Assembly (NCBI GenBank): GCA_965201155.1
Contig: OZ241752.1
Location: forward strand, 372,001-436,000
Length of the DNA stretch: 64,000 nt
Direction: 5' to 3'
Source: JANQOH01 sp965201155
Lineage (GTDB): Bacteria; Pseudomonadota; Alphaproteobacteria; UBA7887
Program-made: the position numbers and the translations under genes
Notes under the pieces: model-generated
Database searches by the model: none
Seen by the model: only the letters and a program-made list of their open reading frames with translations
What the model was told of the DNA's origin: nothing
Part shown: in pieces, positions 34,365 through 43,420 of the stretch
Numbering within the stretch: the stretch's first letter is position 1
Layout of the letters: each line of letters opens with the position of its first letter

Positions 34365-37136
34365 ATGCTGAGCATCGGCAGCCTGACATTTGCGGCGCCG
34401 TGGCTTCTGATCGCCTTGGCCGGACTGCCGATCATCTGGTGGCTCCTGCGGATAAACCCGCCCACCCCGCGCCGCATCACGTTTCCAGCCGTGCGCCTGC
34501 TATTGGGTTTGCGGCAAGTCGAAGAAACCCCGGCGCATACTCCCCTCTGGCTGCTCTTGCTGCGGCTAGTATTGGCGGCACTCGTCATTCTCGCGGCGGC
34601 GCAGCCTTTCCTTGCTGCGGGAACCAGCGAGGACGCCGACGGTCCTCTCGTCATGGTCATCGATGACGGTTGGGCCGCCGGTGGGCGTTGGCAGGAGCGC
34701 ATTGCACTCGGCGAAGCACTTATCGAGGCGGCGCGACTGGATGGCCGCGGCGTGCTGATCGCCGGAACCGCGCCGGTCTCCGCAACAGGAGACATGCAGT
34801 CACCCCGGTTCATGACCGGTGCTCTAGCCAGTGCCGCAGACGCATTGGCCACGCTGCGCGCAATGGAGCCGCGGCCATGGCCGGTTGACCGGGCAGGCTT
34901 TGCCGCCGCCTTCAACGCTGCCGCGCCGTCCTTGAACGGGGCGGAGGTGGTGTGGCTGAGTGACGGCATCGCCGATCCGACTGCCGGGGCCACAGAAGAT
35001 TTTCTGGCCGTCCTGCAAGCCTTGGGGCGTGTCACCGCGCATGTTGATCCGCCGGCGGAACGCGCCGTGGCCCTGTTGCCGCCGGGCGCGGACGCGACCG
35101 GTTTGACACTGCAGGCCGTGCGCGCCGATGCACGGAATCCGGCGAGCATTCCGGTTCGCGCCATCGCCCAAGACGGCCGCGTTCTGGCGCGTCAAAACGT
35201 CGAATTTGCCGCCGGCAAGGCGAGCGCGCGGCAGCGCCTCGAACTCCCGGCCGAACTGCGCAATGAAATCGTCCGTCTGACCATGGAAGGCAAGACTTAC
35301 GCCGCCGCCACGGTATTGATGGACGGGCGCTATCGGCGCCGCCCGGTGGGCCTGATTTCCGGCGGCGGTTTCGAGAGCAGCCAGCCACTGCTTTCCGATC
35401 TCTACTACCTGCAGCGCGCCCTTTCCCCGTTCAGTCAAGTGCGGCAGGACACTCTGGAAGCCCTGATTCAGGGCGGCCTTTCGGTTCTTTTCCTTGCCGA
35501 TGTGGGGCGGCTTACATCCGATGCTGCGGAGCTGGTAGACCGTTGGATAGCGGCAGGCGGCATCCTGGTGCGTTTTGCCGGGATAAAAGTCGCCGACGGC
35601 ATCGACTCCCTGGTACCGGTAAAGCTGCGCGCCGGCGGCCGCGCCCTGGGCGGCGCGCTGACATGGGAACAACCGCAACACCTCAGTCCGTTCCCGCAGA
35701 GTTCGCCATTCTCCGGTCTTGCCATTCCGGATGATGTTGTGATCGAGCGGCAGGTGCTTGCCGAGCCGGCGCTGGATCTCGACGACAAGACCTGGGCCCG
35801 GCTCGGCGACGGGACCCCGCTCGTGACAGCCGAGAATCGCGGACAGGGATGGCTGGTGCTGTTCCACACGACCGCCAATACCGAATGGTCGTCGCTGGCA
35901 TTGTCCGGGCTGTTCGTCGAAATGATGAAACGCATTGTCGCCCTGAGCGAAGGTGTTGCGGGTTTCGATCCCTCGCTGACCTTGCCGAACATCTCCGCGC
36001 TGGACGGATTCGGTCGTCTCGGCGAGGCTGCTCCCGACGCGGTGCCCATCTCCGGCAGTGATTTTGCCACCGCCCGTCCTGGGCCGGGGCGTCCGCCGGG
36101 AGAATATGGCGATCAATTGCAGCGCCGCGCGCTGAACCTGGGTGGTGAAGACCTCGTGGTACGCGCGTTTGAAGAGCTGCCCGGCGGCGTGAGGCAACGC
36201 AGCTACGCGGCGGACACGGCCCATGATCTGCAGCCATGGTTTCTGCTGGCCGCCTTGGCATTGGCGCTTGCTGACACGGTGATCAGCTTGTGGTTGCGGG
36301 GCATGGCGCCGGCGTTTCTGCGCCGCAGCACAGGGGTGTCCGCGCTCTTGATCCTCACCGGCTTGCCGGTGAGCAACCCGACGGCGCAGGAACCGGACGG
36401 TGCTGACTTCGCGGAAATGGCTCAGGAAACGCGCTTTGCGTATGTGAAAACCGGTGACCGGGAGGTTGACCGCATCAGTGCGGAAGGCCTTGCCGGGCTC
36501 GCTTATGTCTTGCGGGTCCGCACGGCCGTGGAGGCAGGGGAACCGGTCGGCATTGATCCCGCCCTTGACGAACTCGCGTTCTTTCCGCTGCTCTATTGGC
36601 CGGCGACACCTGCGCAACAGCCGCTCAGCAGTCGGACGGTCGCTCGGATCAATGACTATCTGCGCCATGGCGGGCTTATCCTGTTCGATATGCGCGACCG
36701 GTCGCCGCTGCGGCGAAGCGGCGGCGCGGGCCGCGGCGACGATTTCCGCCGCCTGTTGAAGGACCTGAATATTCCGCCGCTGCGGCCGGTGCCGGACAAC
36801 CATGCGCTGACCCGCGCGTTCTATCTGATCGACCGTTTCCCGGGCCGCTGGACCGGCAGCGATATCTGGGTCGAGCGCCGCGAAGGTGATGTTAATGACG
36901 GTGTTTCGTCCATCGTCATCGGCAGCAATGACTACGCTGCCGCCTGGGCGCTCGACGGGGATGGCTTTCCTCTTTATCCGGTCGTTCCCGGGACAGACCG
37001 GCAGCGTGAATGGGCGATGCGTTTCGGGGTCAATCTCGTCATGTACGCGCTGACCGGAAACTACAAGGCGGACCAGGTTCACATTCCGGCTATCCTGCGC
37101 CGTCTAGAGCGGACGGACGTGGTACCCGTGGAATAA
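34365..37136 (+). CDS. BatA-N / DUF4159 domain membrane protein, 923 aa
   Basis: The N-terminal 85 residues form an aerotolerance-regulator (BatA) membrane module, with segments LTFAAPWLLIALAGLPIIWW and WLLLLRLVLAALVILAAAQP. Then come a VWA-like region, a central part with beta-rich adhesion-like sequence, a transmembrane segment near 625-645, and a C-terminal DUF4159 domain (about 690-915) containing ETRFAYVKTGDREVDRISAE, RINDYLRHGGLILFDMRD and the ending NLVMYALTGNYKADQVH. The ends of this domain face the periplasm by topology inference. It follows DUF58 by 10 bp and precedes the next membrane protein by 9 bp. Confidence 0.9.
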   Translation: MLSIGSLTFAAPWLLIALAGLPIIWWLLRINPPTPRRITFPAVRLLLGLRQVEETPAHTPLWLLLLRLVLAALVILAAAQPFLAAGTSEDADGPLVMVIDDGWAAGGRWQERIALGEALIEAARLDGRGVLIAGTAPVSATGDMQSPRFMTGALASAADALATLRAMEPRPWPVDRAGFAAAFNAAAPSLNGAEVVWLSDGIADPTAGATEDFLAVLQALGRVTAHVDPPAERAVALLPPGADATGLTLQAVRADARNPASIPVRAIAQDGRVLARQNVEFAAGKASARQRLELPAELRNEIVRLTMEGKTYAAATVLMDGRYRRRPVGLISGGGFESSQPLLSDLYYLQRALSPFSQVRQDTLEALIQGGLSVLFLADVGRLTSDAAELVDRWIAAGGILVRFAGIKVADGIDSLVPVKLRAGGRALGGALTWEQPQHLSPFPQSSPFSGLAIPDDVVIERQVLAEPALDLDDKTWARLGDGTPLVTAENRGQGWLVLFHTTANTEWSSLALSGLFVEMMKRIVALSEGVAGFDPSLTLPNISALDGFGRLGEAAPDAVPISGSDFATARPGPGRPPGEYGDQLQRRALNLGGEDLVVRAFEELPGGVRQRSYAADTAHDLQPWFLLAALALALADTVISLWLRGMAPAFLRRSTGVSALLILTGLPVSNPTAQEPDGADFAEMAQETRFAYVKTGDREVDRISAEGLAGLAYVLRVRTAVEAGEPVGIDPALDELAFFPLLYWPATPAQQPLSSRTVARINDYLRHGGLILFDMRDRSPLRRSGGAGRGDDFRRLLKDLNIPPLRPVPDNHALTRAFYLIDRFPGRWTGSDIWVERREGDVNDGVSSIVIGSNDYAAAWALDGDGFPLYPVVPGTDRQREWAMRFGVNLVMYALTGNYKADQVHIPAILRRLERTDVVPVE

Positions 37137-37145
37137 GTCGCCCCG

Positions 37146-39215
37146 ATGACCGCAAGCGAAATCGTCTTCGAACCGTTGGTGGCGCCATGGGTGCTGGCAG
37201 CGGCGGGCATTCTCACTCTCGTCCTGCTTTTTGCCGCGTTGTTGGGCCGCGGCCGGGGCACAGTGTGGCGGGCCGCCGCGCTTGCCGGCCTTTGGGCTGC
37301 CTTGCTCAACCCGACCTTCACCGATGAGAGCCGCGAGCCGCTCGATGACATTGCGGCGCTGGTGATCGACCGGTCGCACAGCCAGCAAGTGGGCGACCGT
37401 CCGGGCCAGACCAGTGTTGCAGCGGACGCGGTGGCGGAGCGGCTGAGTGCGCTGCCGCGTCTGGAAGTTCGGCAGATCGTCGTCGATCACGGTGATGGAG
37501 CGCAATCGACGCGCCTGTTCGGCGCTCTGACCCAGGCGTTTTCCGATGTGCCGCGAGAGCGCATTGCCGGCGCAATCGTGATAAGCGACGGGCAGGCGCA
37601 TGATGCACCGGAAAGCCTGCCCGACGATACGGGGCCGCTGCACCTGTTGCTTACCGGCGACCCGGAGGCGCAAGACCGCCGTCTGACGATCGAACAGGCG
37701 CCGGGCTATGGCGTTGTAGGGGACATGGTGAACCTGGTTGCACGGGTCGAGGATGACGCCGGCAGCGGCGCATCGGCACGCCTGGAAATCCGTATCGACG
37801 GCGAGTTGTTCCGCACCCTTTCCGTGACGACGGGAGCGCCGGTGCCGCTGTCGCTGCCGATCGAACATGCCGGCGCGACAGCCATCGAACTCTCGGTATC
37901 ACCGGGCGCGGAGGAGCTGACCCTGGACAACAACCGCGCGCTCGCGGTTATCAACGGCGTGCGCGACCGGTTGCGGGTGATGCTGGTTTCCGGGGAACCG
38001 CATCAGGGGCTTCGCACCTGGCGCAATCTCCTCAAGGCTGACCCGTCGGTCGACCTGGTGCATTTCACGATCCTGCGGCCGCCGCACAAGCAGGACCGCA
38101 CGCCAGTGCGGGAATTGTCGTTGATTCCCTTCCCCGCAAATGAATTGTTTGATGCGGGGTTGCAGGATTTCGATCTGGTGATTTTCGACAATTACCATCG
38201 ACGCGGAATCCTGCCGATGATCTATCTCGGCAATATTGTGGATTATGTGCTGGACGGCGGCGCGGTGCTCGACGCAGCGGGACCGGCTTTCGCCTCGCCG
38301 CTCAGCCTTGCCGGTACACCGCTCGGCACCATCTTGCCGGGGCGGCCGACGGGGCGTGTTTTCCGCAGCGCGTTTCACCCGATGCTGACGGCCGACGGGC
38401 TGCGGCATCCCGTAACGGGGCAGCTGCCGGGGGGGCGGGCCGGCGCGCCGGGAGGAAATGCCGAGCCGGATTGGGGCCGCTGGTTCCGTCATATCGATGT
38501 CGAACTCGGCTCCGGGATCACCTTGATGGACGGTTATGAAGACCGCCCGCTTCTGGTGCTGGACCGGATCGGCGAGGGGCGGGTTGCACAGTTGCTGTCG
38601 GACCATTCGTGGCTGTGGGCGCGCGGAATTGACGGCGGCGGTCCGCAAGCGGATCTGTTGCGGCGCCTGGTTCACTGGCTGATGAAGGAGCCGGACCTGG
38701 AGGAAGAAACGCTGGTGGCGGAGGTTGTGGAGGGGCGTATCGCAGTGAGCCGGCGTAGTCTCCGCCCCATAACCGGCTCCGTCACCGCCGCGGGGCCTGC
38801 CGGCGAGGTGACGTCGCATGTGCTTGTCGGTCAAGGCGGCGGGCGCGCCACTGCCGACATCGTGCCTTCGGCTCCGGGGCTGTATCGGTTCGAGCATGAT
38901 GGACATACGGCGATTGCGGTGGTTGGCAGCGCTCGCGATGAGGAACTCGAAGATGTTCGGGCCACCGACCGTATTGTCGGGCCGCTGGCTGAACAGACGG
39001 GCGGGCATGTCTATTGGCTGGCGCGCGACAAATTGCCTGACATTCGCCGCATCCGCCCCGGCCGTGAACCGGGCGGCCGCGGCTGGATCGGCCTGTTCGA
39101 TCACCAGCGGTTTACGGTCACGGGGCTGCGCCAGATCGCGCTGATTCCCGGTTGGGTTCTGCTGTTGCTGGCGCTTGGCGGCCTGCTGCTCGCCTGGCGA
39201 GCAGAAGGTCGTTAG
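37146..39215 (+). CDS. Large membrane protein of the MoxR/DUF4159 cluster (GATase-1-like fold), 689 aa
   Basis: Two hydrophobic segments near the N-terminus (about 14-34 and 40-55) and one near the C-terminus (about 665-683) bracket a long periplasmic part. That part has a VWA-like region (DDIAALVIDRSHSQQVGD), an Ig-like stretch and a glutamine-amidotransferase-like fold (RVMLVSGEPHQGLRTWRNLL; YVLDGGAVLDAAGPAF) without an obvious catalytic cysteine triad. Such proteins close the MoxR-DUF58-DUF4159 operon in alphaproteobacteria. Function is unknown. Its stop is 11 bp from the convergent recA stop. Confidence 0.85.
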   Translation: MTASEIVFEPLVAPWVLAAAGILTLVLLFAALLGRGRGTVWRAAALAGLWAALLNPTFTDESREPLDDIAALVIDRSHSQQVGDRPGQTSVAADAVAERLSALPRLEVRQIVVDHGDGAQSTRLFGALTQAFSDVPRERIAGAIVISDGQAHDAPESLPDDTGPLHLLLTGDPEAQDRRLTIEQAPGYGVVGDMVNLVARVEDDAGSGASARLEIRIDGELFRTLSVTTGAPVPLSLPIEHAGATAIELSVSPGAEELTLDNNRALAVINGVRDRLRVMLVSGEPHQGLRTWRNLLKADPSVDLVHFTILRPPHKQDRTPVRELSLIPFPANELFDAGLQDFDLVIFDNYHRRGILPMIYLGNIVDYVLDGGAVLDAAGPAFASPLSLAGTPLGTILPGRPTGRVFRSAFHPMLTADGLRHPVTGQLPGGRAGAPGGNAEPDWGRWFRHIDVELGSGITLMDGYEDRPLLVLDRIGEGRVAQLLSDHSWLWARGIDGGGPQADLLRRLVHWLMKEPDLEEETLVAEVVEGRIAVSRRSLRPITGSVTAAGPAGEVTSHVLVGQGGGRATADIVPSAPGLYRFEHDGHTAIAVVGSARDEELEDVRATDRIVGPLAEQTGGHVYWLARDKLPDIRRIRPGREPGGRGWIGLFDHQRFTVTGLRQIALIPGWVLLLLALGGLLLAWRAEGR

Positions 39216-39226
39216 CCTACAGGCTT

Positions 39227-40285
39227 TCAGGTACCGGTGCGGGTTTCCGCGCCGTCATCGCCCGAGAGGCCCACGCTGCGGCGCACGGCGCGCTCGATCG
39301 TATCAGCCATGCCCGCATTTTCTTGCAGGAACTGTTTGGCATTTTCGCGCCCCTGGCCAATTCGCTGGCCGTCATAGGAATACCAGGACCCTGCTTTTTC
39401 GACGATACCGGCCTTGCAGCCGAGGTCGATCAACTCGCCCAGTTTCGAGATGCCTTCTCCGTACATGATGTCGAACTCGACGGTCTTGAACGGGGGCGCG
39501 AGTTTGTTCTTGACGACCTTGACGCGGGTCTGGTTGCCGACCGCGACATCGCGCTGCTTGACGGCTCCGATGCGGCGGATATCAAGACGCACCGAAGCAT
39601 AGAATTTCAGGGCGTTGCCGCCGGTTGTCGTCTCCGGGCTGCCATACATCACGCCGATCTTCATGCGAATCTGGTTGATGAAGATGACCATCGCCCGCGA
39701 GCGCGAGATCGACCCGGTGAGTTTTCGCAGGGCCTGGCTCATCAGCCGCGCTTGCAGCCCTACATGAGAGTCGCCCATTTCCCCTTCCAATTCCGCGCGC
39801 GGGGTCAGTGCGGCGACACTGTCGATAACCAGCACGTCGATGGCGCCGGACCGCACCAGCGTATCGGCAATTTCCAGTGCCTGTTCGCCGGTATCCGGCT
39901 GGGAGATGAGCAGTTCGTCGACATCGACACCGAGTTTGCGGGCATAGGCCGGGTCGAGCGCGTGTTCAGCGTCAACGAAGGCGCAGGCGCCGCCGAGGCG
40001 CTGTGCCTCTGACACGACATGCAGGGCGAGGGTTGTCTTGCCCGAGCTTTCCGGGCCATAGATTTCGACAATCCGCCCGCGCGGCAGGCCGCCTGTGCCG
40101 AGCGCGATATCAAGGCCCAGCGAGCCGGTTGAAATGGTTTCGACTTCGACGCCGGTACCGCCCTGCCCCAGCTTCATGATCGAGCCTTTACCGAAGGCGC
40201 GTTCGATCTGGCTGAGCGCTGCGTCCAACGCTTTCTGTTTGTCTGTCATGTCTTTTCCGACGATGCGAAGACCAACCTGGGTCAT
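39227..40285 (-). CDS. recA: Recombinase RecA
   Basis: RecA forms filaments on single-stranded DNA, drives strand exchange and triggers SOS autoproteolysis. Start chosen at the ATG at 40285, 9 bases after AAGGGA, because MTQVGLRIVGKDMTDKQKAL aligns with other alphaproteobacterial RecA N-termini; the ATGs at 40249 and 40321 are less likely. The 352-residue product has Walker A GPESSGKTTLALH, Walker B DVLVIDSVAAL, the L1/L2 loops (EGEMGDSHVG; GSPETTTGGNALKFYASVRL) and an acidic C-terminus. A sigma70 promoter with a dyad operator lies upstream. Confidence 0.97.
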   Translation of the reverse strand: MTQVGLRIVGKDMTDKQKALDAALSQIERAFGKGSIMKLGQGGTGVEVETISTGSLGLDIALGTGGLPRGRIVEIYGPESSGKTTLALHVVSEAQRLGGACAFVDAEHALDPAYARKLGVDVDELLISQPDTGEQALEIADTLVRSGAIDVLVIDSVAALTPRAELEGEMGDSHVGLQARLMSQALRKLTGSISRSRAMVIFINQIRMKIGVMYGSPETTTGGNALKFYASVRLDIRRIGAVKQRDVAVGNQTRVKVVKNKLAPPFKTVEFDIMYGEGISKLGELIDLGCKAGIVEKAGSWYSYDGQRIGQGRENAKQFLQENAGMADTIERAVRRSVGLSGDDGAETRTGT

Positions 40286-40332
40286 GGCGATTGTCCCTTG
40301 TTTCACACGCTTGGGGTGCATTCAACAGCCGT

Positions 40333-40365
40333 AATATACCTCTTTTGTTCTTTTTCTGCAAGAAC
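40333..40365 (-). promoter_or_regulatory. recA promoter with overlapping dyad operator
   Basis: On the minus strand a -35 box TTGCAG (40356-40361), a 17-bp spacer and a -10 box TATATT (40333-40338) form a good sigma70 promoter 48 bases from the recA start. A perfect 6-bp dyad, GTTCTT-N7-AAGAAC, covers 40347-40365 and so overlaps the -35 box and the spacer. This position suits a repressor, most likely LexA. It is not the usual alphaproteobacterial GTTC-N7-GTTC direct repeat. Confidence 0.65.
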
Positions 40366-40435
40366 GTTCATGTGATTGATTTTCAAAGTGTATTCGAATT
40401 GCGGTCAGAATGAGGCAGGATGTCCGTGCCGAAAT

Positions 40436-40470
40436 AAGTGGGATTTCCCGGGATTCGCCGGGATTTGCGG
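40436..40470. repeat. Dispersed intergenic repeat, copy B
   Basis: Plus-strand AAGTGGGATTTCCCGGGATT followed by CGCCGGGATTTGCGG matches copy A (26130-26160, opposite orientation) with few changes. It lies between the aldo/keto reductase stop and the recA promoter. Three near-identical GGGATT units are spaced 11-12 bases apart inside it. Confidence 0.6.
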
Positions 40471-40496
40471 CGCCGTGGCCTGACGATTCGCCAGCG

Positions 40497-41471
40497 TCAG
40501 GAGTCGTCGAAATTCCCGGTATGGAGTTCGTCAAGCGCCGCCAGCGCTGACGCAGGCAAGGGCCCGGCCTCCGCTGCGGCGAGAGCTTCCTCGAGATGAT
40601 CCAGTTCGGCCATGCCGACTACCACCGTGCCGATATCCGGGTTAGCGAGGGAGAAGCGCAGAGCGGTCTGCGCCCGTGTTCCGTATTCATTGCCGAGCCG
40701 CTTGAATATGGCCGCGGCGCGGCGCGCTTCCGCATCAAGGTCGGTATCGCCGGTGACCGGGATTTCGCGTCCGTGGCGGCGGTCACTGGCAATGACGCCG
40801 GCCGCAAAGGCACGAATATTGAGCACGCCGACATCGCCGGCGCGGCAGGCGGCGAGGACTCCACCGAAATCATGGCCGCTCCAGGCGCCGGCCGTCGCGT
40901 GCGCCGCGCTGGGATTGATGAGATTGTAGTATACCTGCGCGGTATCGAAGCGCCCGCTTTCCACCACGCGACGGACAGCAGCGGCCTCACCGAGGCCGGT
41001 AATTCCGGTGAAACGCGTCAGGCCTTGCGCGCGTGCATCCTCCAGCGCCGCGGCGACGTCATCAATGACGCGGTCGGCGGCGATATGGCGTGCGTCGCCG
41101 GTCTCAGCGATGGGGTTGTGCAACTGCACGATATCCACGGAGTCGCGGCGCAGGCGTGCGAGACTCGCGGCGAGGCTGCGCGCCACCTGGTCGGCGATGG
41201 ATTCTCCGGCCGTGAGATCGAGCTGCACCTTGGTTGCGAGAAGGGGATTGCCGCCGATTTCGGGCAGCAGGCGGCCGAGTGCCGCTTCCGATTCACCTGC
41301 CCCATAGGAGGGCGCCGTGTCTATCAGGTTGATACCGGCGGCCAGGGCACGCGCGAGGGCGGCGCGGCGAGTCTCTTCATCCTGGTGTATGAGAATGCCG
41401 CCAACCCAGCCGCCGCCAAATGCGAGTTCAGAGACGTCAAGACCGGTGCGGCCGAGGCGGCGCATCTTCAT
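40497..41471 (-). CDS. Aldo/keto reductase
   Basis: An NAD(P)H-dependent TIM-barrel oxidoreductase. The 324-residue product starts MKMRRLGRTGLDVSELAFGG, has the catalytic aspartate and tyrosine in LIDTAPSYGAGESEAALGR (Asp and Tyr of the Asp-Tyr-Lys-His tetrad), the lysine in LLATKVQLDL and VDIVQLHNP carrying the His. The C-terminal cofactor segment is FSLANPDIGTVVVGMAELDHLEEALAA. Substrate is unknown. It lies 5 bp downstream of the RraA-like gene, so the two are likely co-transcribed. The ATG at 41465 is an alternative start. Confidence 0.9.
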   Translation of the reverse strand: MKMRRLGRTGLDVSELAFGGGWVGGILIHQDEETRRAALARALAAGINLIDTAPSYGAGESEAALGRLLPEIGGNPLLATKVQLDLTAGESIADQVARSLAASLARLRRDSVDIVQLHNPIAETGDARHIAADRVIDDVAAALEDARAQGLTRFTGITGLGEAAAVRRVVESGRFDTAQVYYNLINPSAAHATAGAWSGHDFGGVLAACRAGDVGVLNIRAFAAGVIASDRRHGREIPVTGDTDLDAEARRAAAIFKRLGNEYGTRAQTALRFSLANPDIGTVVVGMAELDHLEEALAAAEAGPLPASALAALDELHTGNFDDS

Positions 41472-41476
41472 GGGCG

Positions 41477-42214
41477 TCACTCGTCTTCCTGCCATTCCGC
41501 ATAGGCGGCGAGCGCTTCGTCGTTCGGGGGATAATTGCCGAAAACCGACAGTCCGGATTCGATTCTCTGCTGCACGAAGCGTTCCAGGCGTTCCTGTTCG
41601 GCGCCGTCGCGCGCGACGTCCTCGGCCAGCGCGCGCGGGACGACCACTACGCCTTCCTCATCGCCGACCAGGATGTCGCCCGGGAAGACAGCAACGCCGC
41701 CGCAGCCGATGGGGCATTGCACGTCAGCGGCAAAGAGCGTGGCCATGCTGGCGGGCGCCGCGGTGCCGGCGCAGAAGGTCGGCAAGTCGAGTTCCGCAAT
41801 GATCGGGGTATCGCGCAAGGCGCCGTCGGTGACCAGTGCTGCGACACCGCGCTTGAGCAAGCGCAGGGCGAGGATATCACCGAGCGCCCCCGATCCCTTG
41901 TCGCCGAGGGCGTCGATGACCAGCGCCCAGCCCGCGGGCATGGTTTCGATCGCCTTGCGCTGCGGATAGGTACGGTCGGTCCATACTTCGGGCCGCGCGA
42001 CATCTTCCCGCGCCGGGATGTGGCGCAGGGTATAGGCAGGCGCGGCAAATGATGCGCGAGTCTTGTCCAGCGGCAGAACGCCCTTGATATAATGCGCGCG
42101 CAACCCGCGCTTGAGCAATTGGGTCGAAACGGTCGCGGTGGTGATACCGCGCAGCGCCTCGAGCACTTCCGCGGCCGGCGGCTGTGGAATATCCGTCACA
42201 GGGTTGCTCCCCAT
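41477..42214 (-). CDS. RraA-like family protein (aldolase-type fold)
   Basis: A 245-residue protein of the RraA / HMG-aldolase superfamily. It shows ALRGITTATVSTQLLKRGLR, GWALVIDALGDKGSGALGDI, VAALVTDGALRDTPII and PGDILVGDEEGVVVVPRALAEDV, the conserved pieces of the family. Members are either regulators of RNase E or 4-hydroxy-4-methyl-2-oxoglutarate / oxaloacetate aldolases; the DGALRD segment holds the catalytic aspartate region of the aldolases. With an aldo/keto reductase downstream, a metabolic role is more likely than an RNase role. The ATG at 42214 is used; upstream frame is not coding. Confidence 0.85.
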   Translation of the reverse strand: MGSNPVTDIPQPPAAEVLEALRGITTATVSTQLLKRGLRAHYIKGVLPLDKTRASFAAPAYTLRHIPAREDVARPEVWTDRTYPQRKAIETMPAGWALVIDALGDKGSGALGDILALRLLKRGVAALVTDGALRDTPIIAELDLPTFCAGTAAPASMATLFAADVQCPIGCGGVAVFPGDILVGDEEGVVVVPRALAEDVARDGAEQERLERFVQQRIESGLSVFGNYPPNDEALAAYAEWQEDE

Positions 42215-42356
42215 TTTTGACCTTGCCGCCAATCTATCGCGCGCATTACCGTGCATAAAGCGCTTGTGCCAAGAACAATAACAGAACCGATGTGGTTTTG
42301 CAATCTCCCTGGGACGGCAGATTCCAGTGCGTGCCGCCCATGGGACGGGGTGTCCG

Positions 42357-43364
42357 CTAGGGGCGGATCAGGAGTTTGCCGGTATTGGCGCCGGAATAGA
42401 GCATGCTGACGGCGCCCGGCGCCTGTTCGAGGCCTTCGAGAATATGTTCGCGATAGCGCAGTTCCCCTGCCGTCACCCATTCCTGAAGCTGCGCCCTTGC
42501 CTCGGCGAAGCGGTCCACGAAATCGAACAGCAGGAACCCCTGAATGCGGGCGCGCTTGACGAGCAGATGACGCTCTACCCGCGGCCCGTCCGGCCATGGG
42601 TCCCAGCTTGCCAGCGCCGCCGTTCCGCAGACTGCGATACGGGCGCGCGGCGCCAGATGTCGCAGCACGGCATCAGAAATCGGGCCGGCCGTATTGTCGA
42701 AATAGACATCCACCCCGCCAGGGCATGCCGCCGCCAGGGCGGTGTCAAGGTTTTCGCTACGATAGTCGATGGCCGCGTCATAGCCGAATTCGGTGCGGCA
42801 CAGGCGGGCTTTTTCGGCGCTGCCGGTCACCCCGACCGTCCGGCAGCCCTTGATGGCGGCGATCTGGCCGACGGCGCTGCCCACCGCACCGGCAGCGGTG
42901 GAAACCACCACCGTTTCCCCGGGCTTCGGCTGCCCCACATCGAGCAGGCCGAAATATGCCGTGAGGCCGTTGATACCGAGTACACCGAGGGCAGTTGTCA
43001 GCGGCGCGGCGCGTTCATCCACGCCAAACCAGACATTGCGGCCGTCGGACACGGCGAAGTCCTGCCAGCCGAACATGCCGCACAGCTTGTCGCCCACGGC
43101 ATGGTCCGGGTGGCGGCTTTCCACCACCTCGCCGACAGCGATGGCGCGCATGACCTCGCCCACGCCCACCGGCTCGGAATAGTTGGCGGCGGCGTTTACC
43201 CAGCCGCGCATGGCGGGGTCGGCGGAAAGCCAGAGATTGCGGACCAGAAACGCGCCCTCGTCCACTTCGGGCAGCGGCGCCTCGCGAAGGGCAAAATGTT
43301 CCCGGCCGGGAATTCCTACCGGCCGCGCGGCCAGGATTACCTGTCGATTGATGTCATTGCGCAT
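42357..43364 (-). CDS. NADP-dependent medium-chain oxidoreductase (CurA/leukotriene-B4-12-hydroxydehydrogenase-like)
   Basis: A 335-residue zinc-free MDR-family reductase acting on enones or similar alkenals. The ATG at 43364 follows AGGAAACAGCGC. It starts MRNDINRQVILAARPVGIPG, has LWLSADPAMRGW, GLTAYFGLLDVGQPKPGETV and the NADP-binding loop VVSTAAGAVGSAVGQIA, then GVDVYFDNTAGPISDAVL, all typical of YncB/CurA-type proteins. It lies downstream of a PEBP-like gene. The much longer open frame to 43805 is an antisense artefact. Confidence 0.92.
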   Translation of the reverse strand: MRNDINRQVILAARPVGIPGREHFALREAPLPEVDEGAFLVRNLWLSADPAMRGWVNAAANYSEPVGVGEVMRAIAVGEVVESRHPDHAVGDKLCGMFGWQDFAVSDGRNVWFGVDERAAPLTTALGVLGINGLTAYFGLLDVGQPKPGETVVVSTAAGAVGSAVGQIAAIKGCRTVGVTGSAEKARLCRTEFGYDAAIDYRSENLDTALAAACPGGVDVYFDNTAGPISDAVLRHLAPRARIAVCGTAALASWDPWPDGPRVERHLLVKRARIQGFLLFDFVDRFAEARAQLQEWVTAGELRYREHILEGLEQAPGAVSMLYSGANTGKLLIRP

Positions 43365-43420
43365 GCGCTGTTTCCTGTCTTCGGGAGGCTGGCGGGCGTG
43401 CGCCGCGCAGTTACGGGCTA

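Noticed and set aside
33464..35164. 566-aa minus-strand ORF
   Set aside because: Shadow of the DUF58 and DUF4159 genes; Ser/Arg/Pro-rich without motifs.
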